A stretch of 64,000 bases of DNA from Rhodoferax sediminis (GTDB lineage Bacteria > Pseudomonadota > Gammaproteobacteria > Burkholderiales > Burkholderiaceae_C). Below are positions 18,517-26,768 of the stretch, one piece after another. Where the stretch lies: positions 3,237,001 through 3,301,000 of the forward strand of contig NZ_CP035503.1 of assembly GCF_006970865.1 (NCBI RefSeq), written 5' to 3'. Each line of letters starts with the position of its first letter. The stretch's first letter is position 1. The notes under the pieces are model-generated. The model saw only the letters and a list, made by a program, of their open reading frames with translations. It did no database searches and was not told the origin of the DNA. The position numbers and the translations under genes were made by a program.

Positions 18517-18601
18517 GTCAGGTCTCCTGGTCGTTGGTCGCGGTCATTCTGCGGCCGCCGGCGCGACCGCGGGGTCGGGAATTGCTGCCAGCCGGTTAGC
18601 C
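18494..18601. repeat. Direct repeat copy A: promoter and first codons of the LUD gene
   Basis: Two blocks, 18494-18529 (36 bases, containing the LUD start codon and first codons) and 18573-18601 (29 bases), recur with the same spacing and identical sequence at 19753-19788 and 19831-19859. The 42-43-base spacer has diverged. The conserved blocks probably mark the ribosome binding region and an upstream control or promoter element. Confidence 0.85.
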
Positions 18602-18634
18602 GGACTTACGCAGCAAGCGCCGCGCCGCACTGCT

Positions 18635-19609
18635 TCACTCCCTGGGTAGCTTCAGATCGCTCGCCACCTTCGCCATCTGGGAATACTCCTTGGCGAGGTA
18701 CTGGTCGAAAGCTTGCGGCGTGACGAAGGACGGGTCGGAACCCTCGGAGCGGAACCGCTCGCTGAGCTCCTTGCTCGTCAAGGCATAGTGCAGCGCGTCC
18801 GACAGCTTCTGCACCACATCCTTCGGCGTACCCGCCTTCACCAGCAACCCCAGCCACAGGGAGTATGTGTAGTTCACACCCTGCTCGACGAAGGTCGGCA
18901 CGTTGGGCAGCGGTGCGATTCGCTCGGGGGACGTGACGGCGAGGGCTCGCAGCCTGCCCGACTGGAGGAACGCCGCGCTGCTGATGTAGCCGTCGCAGAT
19001 CATGTTGACGCGATCGGCGACGACGTCCGGCAACGCCGCCCCGTTGCCCTTGTAAGGCACGTGCAGCATGTTGACGCCCGCGGCCTGCAGGAACATCGCA
19101 CAGGCGATGTGCGGCGGGCCTCCGGTGCCGCCGGAGGCGAACGTCAGGGGCTCCTTTTTCGCGCGTGCGATCAGGTCGGGCAAGGTGCGGTCCGGCTGCC
19201 CGGCGCCGGTGTCCAGGATCATGGCGGAGCGCGTCATGAAGCCCAGGCCGGAGAAGTCCTTCACCGGGTCGTAGCCGGGTTCCCGCTTCGTGAACGGCAG
19301 CAACGTGAAGCCGTTGGCCTGCGCAAGGAGGGTGTAGCCGTCCGCCGGTGCGTCCTTGACCATGCGCGTGCCGAGCAGGGTGTCGCCGCCCGGGCGGTTG
19401 TCCACGATCACCGACTGCCCCAGCTTCTCCGCCATCTTCTGCGCCACCAGGCGGGTGGTCATATCGAGCGCGCCGGCCGCCGCGGCCGGCACAATGATGC
19501 GGATCGGCCGGGTTGGCCAAGCGTCGGCCGCGGCAGACCAGACGCTCGGTAACGCAAGCGAAAACGCGACGGCGCCGCGCGCCAGCAGGTGAAGAGTTCG
19601 TCTTTTCAT
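18635..19609 (-). CDS. Bug/TctC-type tripartite tricarboxylate transporter receptor
   Basis: A 324-residue periplasmic receptor with a signal peptide (MKRRTLHLLARGAVAFSLAL), then WPTRPIRIIVPAAAAG, DNRPGGDTLLGT, VPYKGNGAALPD and KAGTPKDVVQKL, all Bug landmarks. AGGAG lies eight bases before ATG 19609. It is an orphan with no TctAB genes nearby. Flanked by the LUD gene and the gene-start scar at 20.0 kb, it probably once belonged to a larger cluster. Confidence 0.92.
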   Translation of the reverse strand: MKRRTLHLLARGAVAFSLALPSVWSAAADAWPTRPIRIIVPAAAAGALDMTTRLVAQKMAEKLGQSVIVDNRPGGDTLLGTRMVKDAPADGYTLLAQANGFTLLPFTKREPGYDPVKDFSGLGFMTRSAMILDTGAGQPDRTLPDLIARAKKEPLTFASGGTGGPPHIACAMFLQAAGVNMLHVPYKGNGAALPDVVADRVNMICDGYISSAAFLQSGRLRALAVTSPERIAPLPNVPTFVEQGVNYTYSLWLGLLVKAGTPKDVVQKLSDALHYALTSKELSERFRSEGSDPSFVTPQAFDQYLAKEYSQMAKVASDLKLPRE

Positions 19610-19752
19610 GGTTTGTCTCCTAATATCTTTGAATTGATTCAAACTTCAGTCGTCAAGCCTGCGGTCACGGGCTTGATTGCTGAACCGGTTGACTCACCGC
19701 CGTGCAGCTTGAGTCTCCTTTGGGCACGAGCCCGTACACAAGCACAAGGCGC

Positions 19753-19859
19753 ACGGCGGTGAGCACGGCGCTCATGTCAGGTCTCCTGATCTTGGTTCGC
19801 CCGATTCTGGGGCGAAGCCGTGCAACGCGCGGTCGGGAATTGCTGCCAGCCGGTTAGCC
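19753..19859. repeat. Direct repeat copy B: orphan copy of the LUD promoter and first codons
   Basis: Repeats 18494-18601 as two identical blocks. Here the ATG at 19775 (minus strand) keeps the first seven codons (MSAVLTA) and then runs into unrelated sequence, ending after about 37 codons. It is a stub left by duplication or by recombination between two related promoter regions, and it may still promote transcription leftwards into the Bug gene. The surrounding 19610-19940 holds no other gene. Confidence 0.8.
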
Positions 19860-19940
19860 AAACTTACCCAGCAGACACCCCATCGCGGGAACAATGCCAC
19901 GGCTGTCGCGAGCCTTTCGGCAGCAACAAGGAAGCAAATC

Positions 19941-20010
19941 ATGATGGTCCAGACGGTGACCGGACTGATCCCCCTCGAACGCTTCGGCCGCACGCTGATG
20001 CACGAGCACA
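19941..20010 (+). pseudogene. N-terminal stub of a phosphotriesterase-family gene
   Basis: From ATG 19941, preceded by a GGAAG ribosome binding site, the frame reads MMVQTVTGLIPLERFGRTLM followed by HEH, the signature start of phosphotriesterase-related metal hydrolases (QTVTG..., LMHEH with two metal-binding histidines). Similarity ends at about 20010, where it meets the start of a crotonase gene coming from the other strand. The rest of the gene is deleted. Confidence 0.7.
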
Positions 20011-20119
20011 GGGCTTCCCGCATGACGTTGCTCAGCGAGTTGCGCGTCTGCTCCGCAGCCAGGCGGATGACGCCCACAGAGCCGATGCGCTCGGTCTCTA
20101 GATATTGTTCCTGGTCCAT
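20003..20119 (-). pseudogene. N-terminal stub of an enoyl-CoA hydratase-family gene
   Basis: From ATG 20119 the minus-strand frame reads SVGVIRLAAEQTRNSLSNVM and then REAL, a crotonase N-terminus, and loses similarity at about 20010, where the phosphotriesterase stub begins on the other strand. It lies 18 bases downstream of the MaoC gene, so it was probably the last gene of the 12-kb operon before a deletion removed its body. Confidence 0.65.
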
Positions 20120-20137
20120 GCGCCGTGCCTCCCGGCC

Positions 20138-20608
20138 TCAAATCTTCGGGCGCCGCTTGAACATCAGCGTCGCCTTCATCTCCTGCACCACGCTACCGTC
20201 CTGCTTGACGCACTGGCGCTGGAAGCTCACCACGCCGCGGTCCGGCTTGCTGGTCTCCTTCTTCTCCACAACCTTGGCCACCACGCGGATGGTGTCGCCG
20301 TGCTTCACGGGGGCCAGCATGCGCCACTGGTCGATGCCCAGCAGGCCGATCAGCGTGCCGTCGTTGACCCCGCTGGCGTAGGTCAGGCCACCCATGATCC
20401 CGTAGATCAGCGGCCCGTGCGCGATCGGCTCGCCGAAGGGCGTGGTCTTGCAGTACTCGAAGTTGGTGTGCACCTCGTTGAAGTCGCCCGTGAGGCAGGC
20501 GAAGTTCACGATGTCGGTGGACGTGATGGTGCGCGCCGGGGTCACGATCTCCTCGCCGACCTCGAAGTCCTCGAAGTAGCGGCCGCGCGGCTGGACGTTG
20601 ATGTTCAT
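20138..20608 (-). CDS. MaoC-family hydratase (copy 1)
   Basis: A 156-residue single-hotdog MaoC protein with the complete hydratase motif: GDFNEVH with Asp42 and His47, then PIAHG. It should hydrate a 2-enoyl-CoA, as R-specific hydratases do. It is close to identical over most of its length to the protein at 52671-53144, the two differing mainly near the N-terminus. It is 23 bases downstream of the thiolase-like gene. In steroid side-chain degradation MaoC proteins (ChsH1/ChsH2) supply the hydroxyacyl-CoA to a DUF35/Ltp2 aldolase; the same partners are adjacent here, so a matching role is possible. Confidence 0.9.
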   Translation of the reverse strand: MNINVQPRGRYFEDFEVGEEIVTPARTITSTDIVNFACLTGDFNEVHTNFEYCKTTPFGEPIAHGPLIYGIMGGLTYASGVNDGTLIGLLGIDQWRMLAPVKHGDTIRVVAKVVEKKETSKPDRGVVSFQRQCVKQDGSVVQEMKATLMFKRRPKI

Positions 20609-20631
20609 GGCAATCCTTTCAGTCGGGACAC

Positions 20632-21810
20632 TCAGCCCTTGTCATTGGCCAGGATCAGGGTGCAGTGCGAGGACAGGATGCCGCCCTCGTTGTGCACCAG
20701 TGCCACCTCGGCGCCCTGCACCTGGCGCTCGCCGAGGCCGCCGCGCAGCTGGCGCACGGCCTCGACGATGCCGAACAGGCCGCCGGCGGCGCCGGCATGG
20801 GCGTGCGAGAGCATGCCGCCATGGGTGTTGACCGGAAGCTTGCCGCCGATGCGCGCATGGCCTTCGGCGAAGAAGGCGCCGCCCTCGCCCGGCTTCACGA
20901 AGCCCAGCTCCTCCAGCTCGATGATGGGGACGATGGTGAAGCAGTCGTAGAGCTGCGCGACGTCGACGTCCTGCGGGCCCAGGCCAGCCATCTGGTAGGC
21001 TGTCTTGCCGGACTCGGTGGCGCCGAACTCGGTGAGGCTGGGTGCGCACATCAGGTGTTCGTGCGTGTGGTACTCGCCGATGCCCTGCAAGTACACGGGC
21101 TTGGACTTCAAGTCACGTGCGCGCTCGGCGGAGGTGACGATGAAGGCGCCACCGGCGTCCGAAATCAGGCAGCAGTCCAGCATACCCAGGGGGTCGGCGA
21201 TCGGCTTGGCCTCCAGCACCTGCTCCAGCGTGATCGCCCTCTTCATGTGCGCGTTGGGGTGCCGCAGCGCGTGCGCACGCGTGTTCACCGCGACGTGCGC
21301 CAGTTGCTCGCGCTTCGTGCCGTACACGTGCATGTGCCGCTGCGCGATCATCGCGTAGTAGCCGGGAATCGACCCGCCGTAGGGCTGTTCGAAATACGGA
21401 TGGCCCACGGCCAGTAGCGCGGACAGCGCGGCGTCGCGCGTGAGACCGGTGGCCCGGTTCTCGCCGGCGCACACCAGGATGGTCTCGGCCTGGCCGGAGG
21501 CGATGGCTTCGGCCGCGTGCTTGAGCATCACCGCAGGGCTGGCGCCGCCGGAGACGACGGAGGCATTGAAGCGCGGCTTGACGCCCAGGTACTCGCACAA
21601 CACCGAACCGAGCATGAAGTACGGCTCGGTGAAGGAGTAGGCGGTGAGCACGCCGTCGATGTCCGACACCTTGAGGCCGGACTCGTCCAGCGCGCGCTTG
21701 GCGGCCTGCGCGTTCAGCCCCAGGCCAGTCATGTTGGGAACCTTGCCGATGTCGGATTCGCCAACACCGACGATGGCGATCTTGTTCTTCAGGGATGCGG
21801 GGGTCTTCAT
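20632..21810 (-). CDS. Thiolase-like (SCP2/Ltp2-type) protein without nucleophilic cysteine
   Basis: A 392-residue thiolase-superfamily protein. The N-terminal landmarks (IAIVGVGESD, ALDESGLKVSDIDGV) and the C-terminal HGGMLSHAHAGAAGG loop are typical of SCP2-like thiolases. Where thiolases have the CASG nucleophile the sequence reads VVSGGAS (about residues 85-91), with no Cys. That matches the non-thiolytic, Ltp2/DitF-type branch, some members of which work with DUF35 proteins as retro-aldolases. A DUF35 protein is encoded directly upstream. The start at 21810 is preferred over the ATG at 21816 because AGGAA then sits six bases away. Confidence 0.88.
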   Translation of the reverse strand: MKTPASLKNKIAIVGVGESDIGKVPNMTGLGLNAQAAKRALDESGLKVSDIDGVLTAYSFTEPYFMLGSVLCEYLGVKPRFNASVVSGGASPAVMLKHAAEAIASGQAETILVCAGENRATGLTRDAALSALLAVGHPYFEQPYGGSIPGYYAMIAQRHMHVYGTKREQLAHVAVNTRAHALRHPNAHMKRAITLEQVLEAKPIADPLGMLDCCLISDAGGAFIVTSAERARDLKSKPVYLQGIGEYHTHEHLMCAPSLTEFGATESGKTAYQMAGLGPQDVDVAQLYDCFTIVPIIELEELGFVKPGEGGAFFAEGHARIGGKLPVNTHGGMLSHAHAGAAGGLFGIVEAVRQLRGGLGERQVQGAEVALVHNEGGILSSHCTLILANDKG

Positions 21811-21821
21811 GGACATTTCCT

Positions 21822-22229
21822 TCAGGCGCGCTGGAACTGCGGTAGCAGGGCGCCGTCGCCCCGGTCTTCGAACGTCACCTTGACCCGGTCGCCGATCTTC
21901 ACCTCCAGGGCATCGGCACCCAGGATGTTGGCCATCATGCGCGGTCCCTCTTCCAACTCGATAAGCGCCACGACATAAGGAACGAGCGCGGTGAACGCCG
22001 GGTCCGAAGCGCGCCGCACGACGGTGAAGCTGTGGACCGTGCCAGTGCCCTTGGCGTCGACCCATTCCAGCTGGTCGGACCAGCATTGGGGGCACAGGTG
22101 CCGCGGCATGAAGTGCAGCTGACTGCAGGCCTTGCACTTGCGGATGACGAGCCGGCGCTCGCGCGCGGCGTCCCAATAAGGCTTCGAGTCGGCGTTGGCG
22201 ACGGGCGTGGGGAGGGTGTTTTGTTCCAT
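21822..22229 (-). CDS. DUF35 zinc-ribbon/OB-fold protein
   Basis: A 135-residue DUF35 protein. The zinc ribbon has C32, C35, C46 and C49, followed by an OB-fold segment with GTGTVHSFTVV. Such proteins bind thiolase-like partners and are thought to hold or channel the acyl-CoA; the DUF35 domain of ChsH2 is required by the aldolase Ltp2. Gene order here, DUF35 then Cys-less thiolase then MaoC, supports a protein complex. The start at 22229 is the only good ATG. Confidence 0.9.
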   Translation of the reverse strand: MEQNTLPTPVANADSKPYWDAARERRLVIRKCKACSQLHFMPRHLCPQCWSDQLEWVDAKGTGTVHSFTVVRRASDPAFTALVPYVVALIELEEGPRMMANILGADALEVKIGDRVKVTFEDRGDGALLPQFQRA

Positions 22230-22252
22230 GCTTTGTCTCGGGTTCTCCGGGC

Positions 22253-22349
22253 TCAGTTCAGCCGGCTGCGCGCGAGGGCGGCCGGCACGTTGCGCTGCAG
22301 GAAATCGACTGCGGCGCGTCCAAAAACATCATTGCGTTCGCCGGCCACC
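22253..22349 (-). pseudogene. Possible C-terminal gene fragment in an operon gap
   Basis: The 123-base gap between the ETF alpha gene and the DUF35 gene contains an open stretch ending RAAVDFLQRNVPAALARSRL before a TGA at 22253-22255. It looks like the amphipathic C-terminus of an enzyme (for example an alpha/beta-hydrolase) and may be the tail of a deleted gene. There is no start codon or other similarity. Confidence 0.3.
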
Positions 22350-22352
22350 TGC

Positions 22353-23285
22353 TTACAGCGTCTTCACCAGTTCCGGCACGGCCTGGAACAGGTCGGCCAC
22401 CAGGCCGTAGTCGGCAACGCTGAAGATCGGCGCTTCCTCGTCCTTGTTGATCGCGACGATCACCTTGGAGTCCTTCATGCCGGCCAGGTGCTGGATCGCG
22501 CCGCTGATGCCGCAAGCCACGTAGAGCTGCGGCGCGACGATCTTGCCGGTCTGGCCAACCTGCAGGTCGTTGGCCGCGTAGCCGGCGTCCACCGCGGCGC
22601 GGCTAGCACCGATGGCGGCGTTAAGCTTGTCGGCCAGGGGCGTCAGCACTTCCTGGAACTTCTCGGAAGAACCCAGAGCGCGGCCGCCAGAGACGATGAT
22701 CTTGGCGGCGGTCAGCTCCGGGCGATCGCTCTTGGCAATTTCCTGGCCCACGAACTTGCTCTTGCCGGCATCGGCGACGACAGGGACGGCCTCGACGGCC
22801 GCGTTGCCGCCGCTGGCCGGCGCGGGATCGAAGGCCGTGGTGCGGATAGTCAGCACCTTGACCTTGTCGCTGCTCTGCACGGTGGCGATGGCGTTGCCGG
22901 CGTAGATGGGTCGTTCGAAGGTGTATGCGCCGTGGATCTTGGTGACGTCGCTGACCTGCGCGACGTCGAGCTTGGCGGCCACGCGCGGAGCGGCGTTCTT
23001 GCCGCTGGCGGTGGCCGGGAACAGCACGTGCGTGTAGTCGCGCGCGATGGCCAGCACCTGGGCGGCCACGTTCTCGGCGAGGCCGTGTTCGAACTGCGCG
23101 CCGTCGGCGTGCAGCACCTTGGCGACGCCGGCGATCCGGGCGGCGGCCTTGGCGGCTTCCGCGGCATTCGCGCCGGCCACCAGCACGTGCACGTCGCCAC
23201 CGCAGGCAGCGGCCGCGGTGACGGTGTTCAGGGTCGCGGCCTTGATGGTCGCGTTGTCGTGTTCGGCAATGACGAGGGCGGCCAT
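22353..23285 (-). CDS. etfA: Electron transfer flavoprotein alpha subunit
   Basis: A 310-residue ETF alpha subunit. The C-terminal FAD domain shows [39 protein letters not shown] and [10 protein letters not shown]. It takes electrons from acyl-CoA dehydrogenases in the cytoplasm and passes them to ETF:quinone oxidoreductase. It is directly downstream of etfB (one base between them) and in the same operon as the acyl-CoA dehydrogenase at 25594, suggesting a dedicated electron carrier for the pathway. Confidence 0.97.
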   Translation of the reverse strand: MAALVIAEHDNATIKAATLNTVTAAAACGGDVHVLVAGANAAEAAKAAARIAGVAKVLHADGAQFEHGLAENVAAQVLAIARDYTHVLFPATASGKNAAPRVAAKLDVAQVSDVTKIHGAYTFERPIYAGNAIATVQSSDKVKVLTIRTTAFDPAPASGGNAAVEAVPVVADAGKSKFVGQEIAKSDRPELTAAKIIVSGGRALGSSEKFQEVLTPLADKLNAAIGASRAAVDAGYAANDLQVGQTGKIVAPQLYVACGISGAIQHLAGMKDSKVIVAINKDEEAPIFSVADYGLVADLFQAVPELVKTL

Positions 23286-23286
23286 C

Positions 23287-24042
23287 TCAGATCACCTTGG
23301 CTTCAGTTTTAAGTTTCACAACGAGGGTGGCCACGTCGGGCACCTTCACGCCGGCGCTGCGCTTGGCGGGCTCGGTCACCTTCAGCGTCTTCAGTCGCGG
23401 CTTCACGTCGACGCCCAGGTCCTCGGGCTTAACGACGTCCAGCTGCTTCTTCTTCGCCTTCATGATGTTGGGCAGCGTCACGTAGCGTGGCTCGTTCAGG
23501 CGCAGGTCGGTCGTGATCACCGCCGGTAGCGAGATTGAGAGTGTCTCCAGGCCGCCATCCACTTCCCTCGTGACCTTCGCCCGGCCGTCGGCCACTTCCA
23601 CCTTCGAAGCGAAAGTGGCTTGCGGCAGGTCCGCCAGCGCCGCCAGCATCTGGCCGGTCTGGTTGCAGTCGTCGTCGATCGCCTGCTTGCCGAGGATGAC
23701 GAGATCGGGCTGTTCCTTGTCGACCAGCGCTTTCAACAGCTTGGCCACGGCCAACGGCTCCAGCGCCTCGTCGGTCTGGACCAGGATGGCGCGGTCGGCG
23801 CCGATGGCCATCGCCGTGCGCAGCGTCTCCTGGCATTGCTGCACGCCGCAGGACACGGCGATGACCTCGCTGACCACGCCCTTTTCCTTCAGGCGGACCG
23901 CTTCCTCCACCGCGATTTCGTCGAAGGGGTTCATCGACATCTTCACGTTCGCTATGTCGATCCCGGTGCCGTCCGACTTGACCCGGACCTTCACGTTGAA
24001 GTCAACGACACGCTTGACGGCGACCAATGCTTTCACTGTCAT
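23287..24042 (-). CDS. etfB: Electron transfer flavoprotein beta subunit
   Basis: A 251-residue ETF beta subunit. Landmarks are [56 protein letters not shown] and the C-terminal [11 protein letters not shown] signature. It forms the AMP-binding partner of EtfA. The start at 24042 follows the stop of the upstream gene by one base. Confidence 0.97.
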   Translation of the reverse strand: MTVKALVAVKRVVDFNVKVRVKSDGTGIDIANVKMSMNPFDEIAVEEAVRLKEKGVVSEVIAVSCGVQQCQETLRTAMAIGADRAILVQTDEALEPLAVAKLLKALVDKEQPDLVILGKQAIDDDCNQTGQMLAALADLPQATFASKVEVADGRAKVTREVDGGLETLSISLPAVITTDLRLNEPRYVTLPNIMKAKKKQLDVVKPEDLGVDVKPRLKTLKVTEPAKRSAGVKVPDVATLVVKLKTEAKVI

Positions 24043-24043
24043 G

Positions 24044-24694
24044 TCAGAACTGCTCCCTTGCTTTTGCGACCTGCGCGCGGCGTGCCGGCGCATAAGGTTC
24101 TTGACCCAGGGCCTCGTACAGGGCCTGCGTCACATCGTGGTGTTCTGCGAGCCCGGTGCGCTCCAGCAGCGAGATCGGTCCTTCGGGGTAACCGAGGCCC
24201 AGGCAAAGCGTCTTGTCCATGTCTTCGGCGCTGGCCAGCTTCTCGTCCAGGCGGCGCAGGGCAGCATTCAGGTAAGGGCGGATCAGGCGATCCACGATGC
24301 GGCCCGGGAAGTCGCCGCAGACCGCGACCTTCAGGCCGGCGGCCTCGAAGGCCGCCTTGGCCGCGGCGATCGCGCTGTCGCGCGTCTGCGGCTGACGCAC
24401 CAGCTCCACCAGCGGCGTCGGATCGGCGCGGCCCAGGCGGAAGCGGGCGAAGCCCACGACGTTGGCGCCTTCGTGGCCCTTTTGTTCGCCCGTGTGCACG
24501 CCCAGGCACTCGGTGCCCAGCTCGATGGCGACGAAGGGGCAGGCAGCCAGCTCGCCGGCCGCTGCAAAGGCAGCGCCGGCATCCTTGCCGGTGAAGACGC
24601 GTGACGCTCCCTTGGCGTCCGCCTGCTCGGTGAAGGCGTGGCTGGCGGGGAAGGAACGGCTGTCGCCGGAGGAAACGATTCGATAGTTGCTCAT
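24044..24694 (-). CDS. 3-hydroxyacyl-CoA dehydrogenase C-terminal-domain protein
   Basis: A 216-residue protein whose second half matches the C-terminal dimerisation domain of 3-hydroxyacyl-CoA dehydrogenases ([35 protein letters not shown]). The first part has no NAD-binding glycine motif and seems a decayed remnant of the preceding domain (TPLVELV is still visible). It may pair with the full-length enzyme encoded just upstream, whose stop overlaps its start region, or be a free second-half unit as in double-domain PaaH-type proteins. Activity on its own is unlikely. Confidence 0.75.
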   Translation of the reverse strand: MSNYRIVSSGDSRSFPASHAFTEQADAKGASRVFTGKDAGAAFAAAGELAACPFVAIELGTECLGVHTGEQKGHEGANVVGFARFRLGRADPTPLVELVRQPQTRDSAIAAAKAAFEAAGLKVAVCGDFPGRIVDRLIRPYLNAALRRLDEKLASAEDMDKTLCLGLGYPEGPISLLERTGLAEHHDVTQALYEALGQEPYAPARRAQVAKAREQF

Positions 24695-24698
24695 GGGC

Positions 24699-25574
24699 TC
24701 AGGCTCCATACATCTTGCTGTCGGCGTACTTGAGGAGGCCGCGACCGGTCTTCTTGCCCAGCCAGCCGGCGGCGATCATGCGTTTCACGAGCGGCGGACA
24801 CGCCGCGCGCGGCTCGTTGGTCACGCCATACATCGCTTCGCACAGCAGCTTCTGCGTGTCCATGCCGACCAGGTCCAGCAGCTCCATCGGGCCCATCGCG
24901 TAACCCATCGCCGTCTTGATCGCCAGGTCGATGTCCGCGGGCTCTGCCACGCCCTGCTCCACCAGCCGGATGGCGTCGTTGTTGAACGGAATCAGGAAGT
25001 AATTCAGCACGAAACCGGGCGTGTCCTGGGTCTTCACCGGCTTCTGGCCCATGGCTTCGCAGGTGGCCCAGGCGCGGGAGAAGGTCTCCTCGCTGGTCGT
25101 CAGGCCGGGGGACATCTCGACCAGCTTCATCAGCTGCGCCGGCAGGCAGAAGTGCATGCCGACGAATTGGTCCGGTCGGCCGCAGCCGCCGGCAATCTCC
25201 GTGATGCTGATGGTGGAGGTGTTGCTGGCGAAGATGGCTTCGGGCTTGCAGATGGTATTGAGCTTGCCGAACAGGTCGTGCTTGACCGGCAGGCTCTCGA
25301 ACACCGCCTCGATCACCAGGTCGCAGTCGGCGAAGTCTTCCAGTTGGGTCGTGCCGCTCCAGGCGCCCATGATTTCGGGCAGCTTCTCCGCGGCCAGCTT
25401 GCCGCGCTCCACGCTCTTGCGAAGGAAGCCTTCGGTCTGCTTGCGCGCGCGCTCCAGCGCGTCCTGCTTCAGGTCGAACACGCGGGTCTTGAAGCCCGCG
25501 CGCGCGCAGACGATGGCAATGCCCGCGCCCATGGTGCCCGCGCCGGCAATGCCGATGGTCTTGATTTCGTTCAT
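24699..25574 (-). CDS. 3-hydroxyacyl-CoA (3-hydroxybutyryl-CoA-type) dehydrogenase
   Basis: A 291-residue single-unit 3-hydroxyacyl-CoA dehydrogenase. NAD motif GAGTMG is at residues 10-15, SNTS is present, and His141 is the catalytic base. The motif around it reads HFCLPA instead of the usual HFFNPP, so the Asn is a Leu, hinting at an altered substrate pocket. The C-terminal domain has DTPGFVLNYFLIPFNNDAI and AMGYAMGPMELLDLVG. It oxidises an (S)-3-hydroxyacyl-CoA formed by the crotonase of the same operon. Confidence 0.93.
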   Translation of the reverse strand: MNEIKTIGIAGAGTMGAGIAIVCARAGFKTRVFDLKQDALERARKQTEGFLRKSVERGKLAAEKLPEIMGAWSGTTQLEDFADCDLVIEAVFESLPVKHDLFGKLNTICKPEAIFASNTSTISITEIAGGCGRPDQFVGMHFCLPAQLMKLVEMSPGLTTSEETFSRAWATCEAMGQKPVKTQDTPGFVLNYFLIPFNNDAIRLVEQGVAEPADIDLAIKTAMGYAMGPMELLDLVGMDTQKLLCEAMYGVTNEPRAACPPLVKRMIAAGWLGKKTGRGLLKYADSKMYGA

Positions 25575-25593
25575 GCTTTCTCCTTGGAGGGCC

Positions 25594-26760
25594 TCAGCGT
25601 TGCAGGAAGCTGCGGCCGATCAGTTGGCGATGGACCTGGTTGGTCCCTTCCCAGATCTGGGTGATCTTCGCGTCGCGCATCAGGCGCTCGACGCGGAAGT
25701 CCTTGCAGTACCCATAGCCACCCAGCAGCTGTACGGCGTCGGTGGTGACGCGCATCGCGAGGTCGGTGGCGCGCATCTTCAGCAGCGAGGCTTCGATGCC
25801 GAAGTCCTTGGCGCCGGCGTCGACCCAGCTCGCCACCTGCCACAGCCAGCTCTCGACCAGCGCGAGTTCGGACGCCAGGTCGGCGACCATGAACTGGATG
25901 CCCTGGAACTCAAGAATCTTGCGGCCGGACTGCCTGCGCTCGTTGATGTAGGCCACGCTGTCCTCGAACGCGGCCCGGGCGATGCCCAGGGCATGCGCCG
26001 CCACGCTGGGGCGCGACTTGTTCAGCGAGGCGAACAGGATCTTCAGGCCATCGCCGGGGTTGCCCAGTAGGTTAGCGCGCGGGACGCGGCAGTTGTCGAA
26101 GGCCAGGGTGGCGGTGCTCGACGCGCGCGTGCCCATCTTGTCCTCCAGCCGCACCACCGACAATCCCGGCGTGCCCTTCTCCAGCACCAGCACCGAGATA
26201 CTTTCCTTGGCACCGGCGATGCCTTCCCATTTGCCGAACAGCAGGTAGAGGTCGGCCACGTCGCCATTGGTGATGAAGGTCTTGCCGCCGTTTACGACGA
26301 TCTCGCCGCCCTCTTCGCGGAACGACGTGCGCATGCCGGTGGCGTCGGAGCCGGCGCCCGGCTCCGTGATCGCCAGCGCGCCCAGGCCGCCTTCGGCGAT
26401 GCGCGGCAGCAGGCGCTGCTTCTGCTCCTCGGTACCCCAGTCGATCAGGGGCTTCATGCCATGGTAGTTGGTGGCCCAGATAATGCCCGTGGCCGCGCAA
26501 GCCTTGCTGATCTCGCGCGCGCAGGCCAGGTAGGCCGTATACGACATCTGGGCGCCGCCGTAGGCCTCGGGGATGAACATCGCGTTCAGCCCGAGCTCGT
26601 TGATGGCCTTGACGTTCTCCCAGGGAAACTCCGCCGTGCGGTCGAAGTGCTCGGCACGTGGCGCGATCTGCTCGCGCGCCAGGATCTGCACGCTCTCGAG
26701 CAGCATCTTTTCTTCGTCCGCGAGCGCGATGCGGGAGTCGAGTCGTTCCAGGATGTTCAT
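25594..26760 (-). CDS. Acyl-CoA dehydrogenase
   Basis: A 388-residue acyl-CoA dehydrogenase. Signatures are ALAITEPGAGSDATGMRTS, FITNGDVADLYLL, QLLGGYGYCKDFRVERLMRD and IWEGTNQ, with the catalytic Glu371 in the position typical for short- and medium-chain enzymes. Electrons should go to the EtfBA pair encoded in the same operon. In the cyclohexanecarboxylate pathway the comparable enzyme is AliB, which fits the operon's content, though sequence alone does not fix the substrate. An eight-base gap separates it from the SDR gene. Confidence 0.93.
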   Translation of the reverse strand: MNILERLDSRIALADEEKMLLESVQILAREQIAPRAEHFDRTAEFPWENVKAINELGLNAMFIPEAYGGAQMSYTAYLACAREISKACAATGIIWATNYHGMKPLIDWGTEEQKQRLLPRIAEGGLGALAITEPGAGSDATGMRTSFREEGGEIVVNGGKTFITNGDVADLYLLFGKWEGIAGAKESISVLVLEKGTPGLSVVRLEDKMGTRASSTATLAFDNCRVPRANLLGNPGDGLKILFASLNKSRPSVAAHALGIARAAFEDSVAYINERRQSGRKILEFQGIQFMVADLASELALVESWLWQVASWVDAGAKDFGIEASLLKMRATDLAMRVTTDAVQLLGGYGYCKDFRVERLMRDAKITQIWEGTNQVHRQLIGRSFLQR

Positions 26761-26768
26761 GGTGCTCT

